In this document: piece by piece, positions 63,318 through 64,000 of the stretch
Position numbering within the stretch: position 1 is the first letter of the stretch
Layout: each line of letters begins with the position of its first letter
Assembly: GCA_013399115.1 (NCBI GenBank)
Contig: VXAA01003989.1
Location: 1,371,457-1,435,456, forward strand
DNA length: 64,000 bases
Direction: 5' to 3'
Source: Anseranas semipalmata
Lineage: Eukaryota; Chordata; Aves; Anseriformes; Anseranatidae
Translations under genes and position numbers: made by a program
Notes under the pieces: generated by a model
Told to the model about the DNA's origin: nothing
What the model saw: the letters and a program-made list of their open reading frames with translations, nothing else
The model's database searches: none

Positions 63318-63784
63318 TATCCTGATGTAGGTACATAGACCTAAATCTACTGCAAGGATCGGACAAGCACCACTCAGGAAGGGTCTGGGATTCCCCTTTT
63401 CCACCACCAACCCCAGTAACGTCCTCTCGCAGGGGAAGATGAGCTTCGTGGCCAGCTTGGAGATGGGGAGGTCGGCTGAACCCTCCTGTCCAGCCTGGCA
63501 GAAACAGACCCACAAAAGGCTAAGGAGGCTCCAGAAAGAAAACCTCTGTATTAAAAGCCAAATAACGCGGAGCTACAATAATAAATACACACTATCTCAA
63601 CTGGGAAATACAGTGTAAAAGGTTTGTTAAACTTCAGCAATTACAATATACATACTGTTTCAGTTCTGGATCCCACCAAAAAGAGGCTTCCCTTTTTGTA
63701 AATAAAGAAAAAACTCGCTCAGACTGTATTCATATACAAAAAAAAGCTGCTGACTACAATAAATGCGGTTGAACGGGAGGGTCT

Positions 63785-63790
63785 TTTATT
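63785..63790 (-). terminator. Poly(A) signal AATAAA, possible TMEM158 3' end
   Basis: The plus strand reads TTTATT, giving AATAAA on the minus strand, just downstream (in minus orientation) of the GC-rich block at the right edge. In vertebrates the next gene upstream of CDCP1 on the same strand is TMEM158, so this is a plausible 3' end for it. Confidence 0.35.
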
Positions 63791-63813
63791 TTCCGCGTTG
63801 ATTTTTGGGGGGC

Positions 63814-63836
63814 TTTTTTTCTTTCTTTCTTTTTTT
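63814..63836. repeat. (TTTC)n / pyrimidine tract
   Basis: CTTTCTTTCT flanked by T runs. It lies between the poly(A) signal at 63785 and the GC-rich right end. Confidence 0.85.
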
Positions 63837-63971
63837 ACTAAAAGGTTCTTTTTAAAACGGGTATTAAAGGTATAAAACGAGCACACAGGATCCGGTCGTC
63901 TCCGGCGGCGGGGCCGAGGGGCGCGGAGGCTCCGCTCCCCTCAGGCCGGGGCGGGCCCTCAGGCGGCCCCG

Positions 63972-64000
63972 CGCGCCCAACGGCCGCTCGCGCCCAACGG
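63972..64000. repeat. GC-rich 17-bp tandem repeat, cut by the window edge
   Basis: CGCGCCCAACGG occurs at 63972-63983 and 63989-64000, separated by CCGCT, so the repeat unit is 17 bases. The second copy ends at the last base of the window and more copies may follow. Confidence 0.7.

Larger units (their letters stand above)
55921..63764. other. AT-rich noncoding interval before the right-hand gene end
   Basis: AT-rich, with a possible MIR/L2 relic near 56.9 kb, T-rich tracts at 58619-58675, the palindromic repeat near 60.0 kb, an A tract at 60580 and the CCCCA run at 63294. No coding exon is recognised. Confidence 0.6.
63765..64000 (-). other. Probable 3'UTR of the next minus-strand gene (TMEM158 by gene order)
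   Basis: From 63895 to the window end the DNA becomes very GC- and CpG-rich; toward 63785 it becomes AT-rich with a minus-strand AATAAA. This is the pattern of a GC-rich single-exon gene running off the right edge. I translated the last 100 bases in the three minus frames and saw neither a TMEM158-like C-terminus nor any other known coding sequence, so the name rests only on gene order. It could also be an unrelated CpG island. Confidence 0.3.

Noticed and set aside
1..64000. CRISPR arrays, operons, tRNA or rRNA genes
   Set aside because: No regularly spaced repeats, no prokaryotic gene packing, and no convincing cloverleaf or rRNA sequence; the window is eukaryotic.
1..64000. Endogenous retrovirus or LTR
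   Set aside because: No paired LTRs, primer-binding site or gag/pol frames were recognised; the reverse-transcriptase traces all belong to CR1 LINEs.

Overview
This is a window of vertebrate nuclear DNA, most probably from a bird. It carries several CR1 LINE fragments with the 3' ends typical of birds and other sauropsids, long AT-rich noncoding stretches, GT/AG introns, CpG islands and one assembly gap (98 N). Nothing prokaryotic is present.

The one gene that can be read with confidence is CDCP1 (CUB domain-containing protein 1, CD318), on the minus strand. Its coding exons 2 to 9 lie between 19631 and 5829 and were placed from splice signals and my recollection of the human protein. All joins use GT/AG. 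Exons 2 to 7 are symmetrical phase-1 exons with lengths divisible by three, and only the short transmembrane exon 8 ends in phase 2. Together they encode about 810 residues; the human protein is 836 with its signal peptide. Exon 1 (5'UTR and signal peptide) is not visible. It probably lies in or beside the N gap at 28618-28715, inside a CpG island. A weaker alternative first exon is at 24776-24878. The 3'UTR runs left to about 3455.

Layout: 1-3454, intergenic or extended 3'UTR. 3455-5828, CDCP1 3'UTR. 5829-19631, CDCP1 exons 9 to 2, with two CR1 copies in intron 4. 19632-28617, presumed intron 1. 28000-28990, CpG island with gap. 29025-63750, a long noncoding interval with CR1 copies at 29.0-29.8 and 55.3-55.9 kb, an ancient MIR-like SINE near 36.1 kb, a palindromic repeat near 60.0 kb and several candidate conserved noncoding elements. 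63785-64000, a minus-strand poly(A) signal followed by very GC-rich sequence. From vertebrate gene order (CDCP1 next to TMEM158, same strand) I infer the 3' end of TMEM158, but no coding sequence confirms it.

CDCP1 is a type I membrane glycoprotein of CUB-like domains whose cytoplasmic tyrosines are phosphorylated by Src-family kinases and recruit PKC-delta. All five tail tyrosine motifs, the juxtamembrane Cys-Cys pair and the transmembrane helix are present here, so the locus looks intact and functional. The dibasic extracellular cleavage site known in human is not conserved. I saw no evidence of an undescribed multi-gene system. The items most worth following up are that altered shedding site, the hidden first exon, a perfect 12-bp hairpin and some unassigned noncoding structures.
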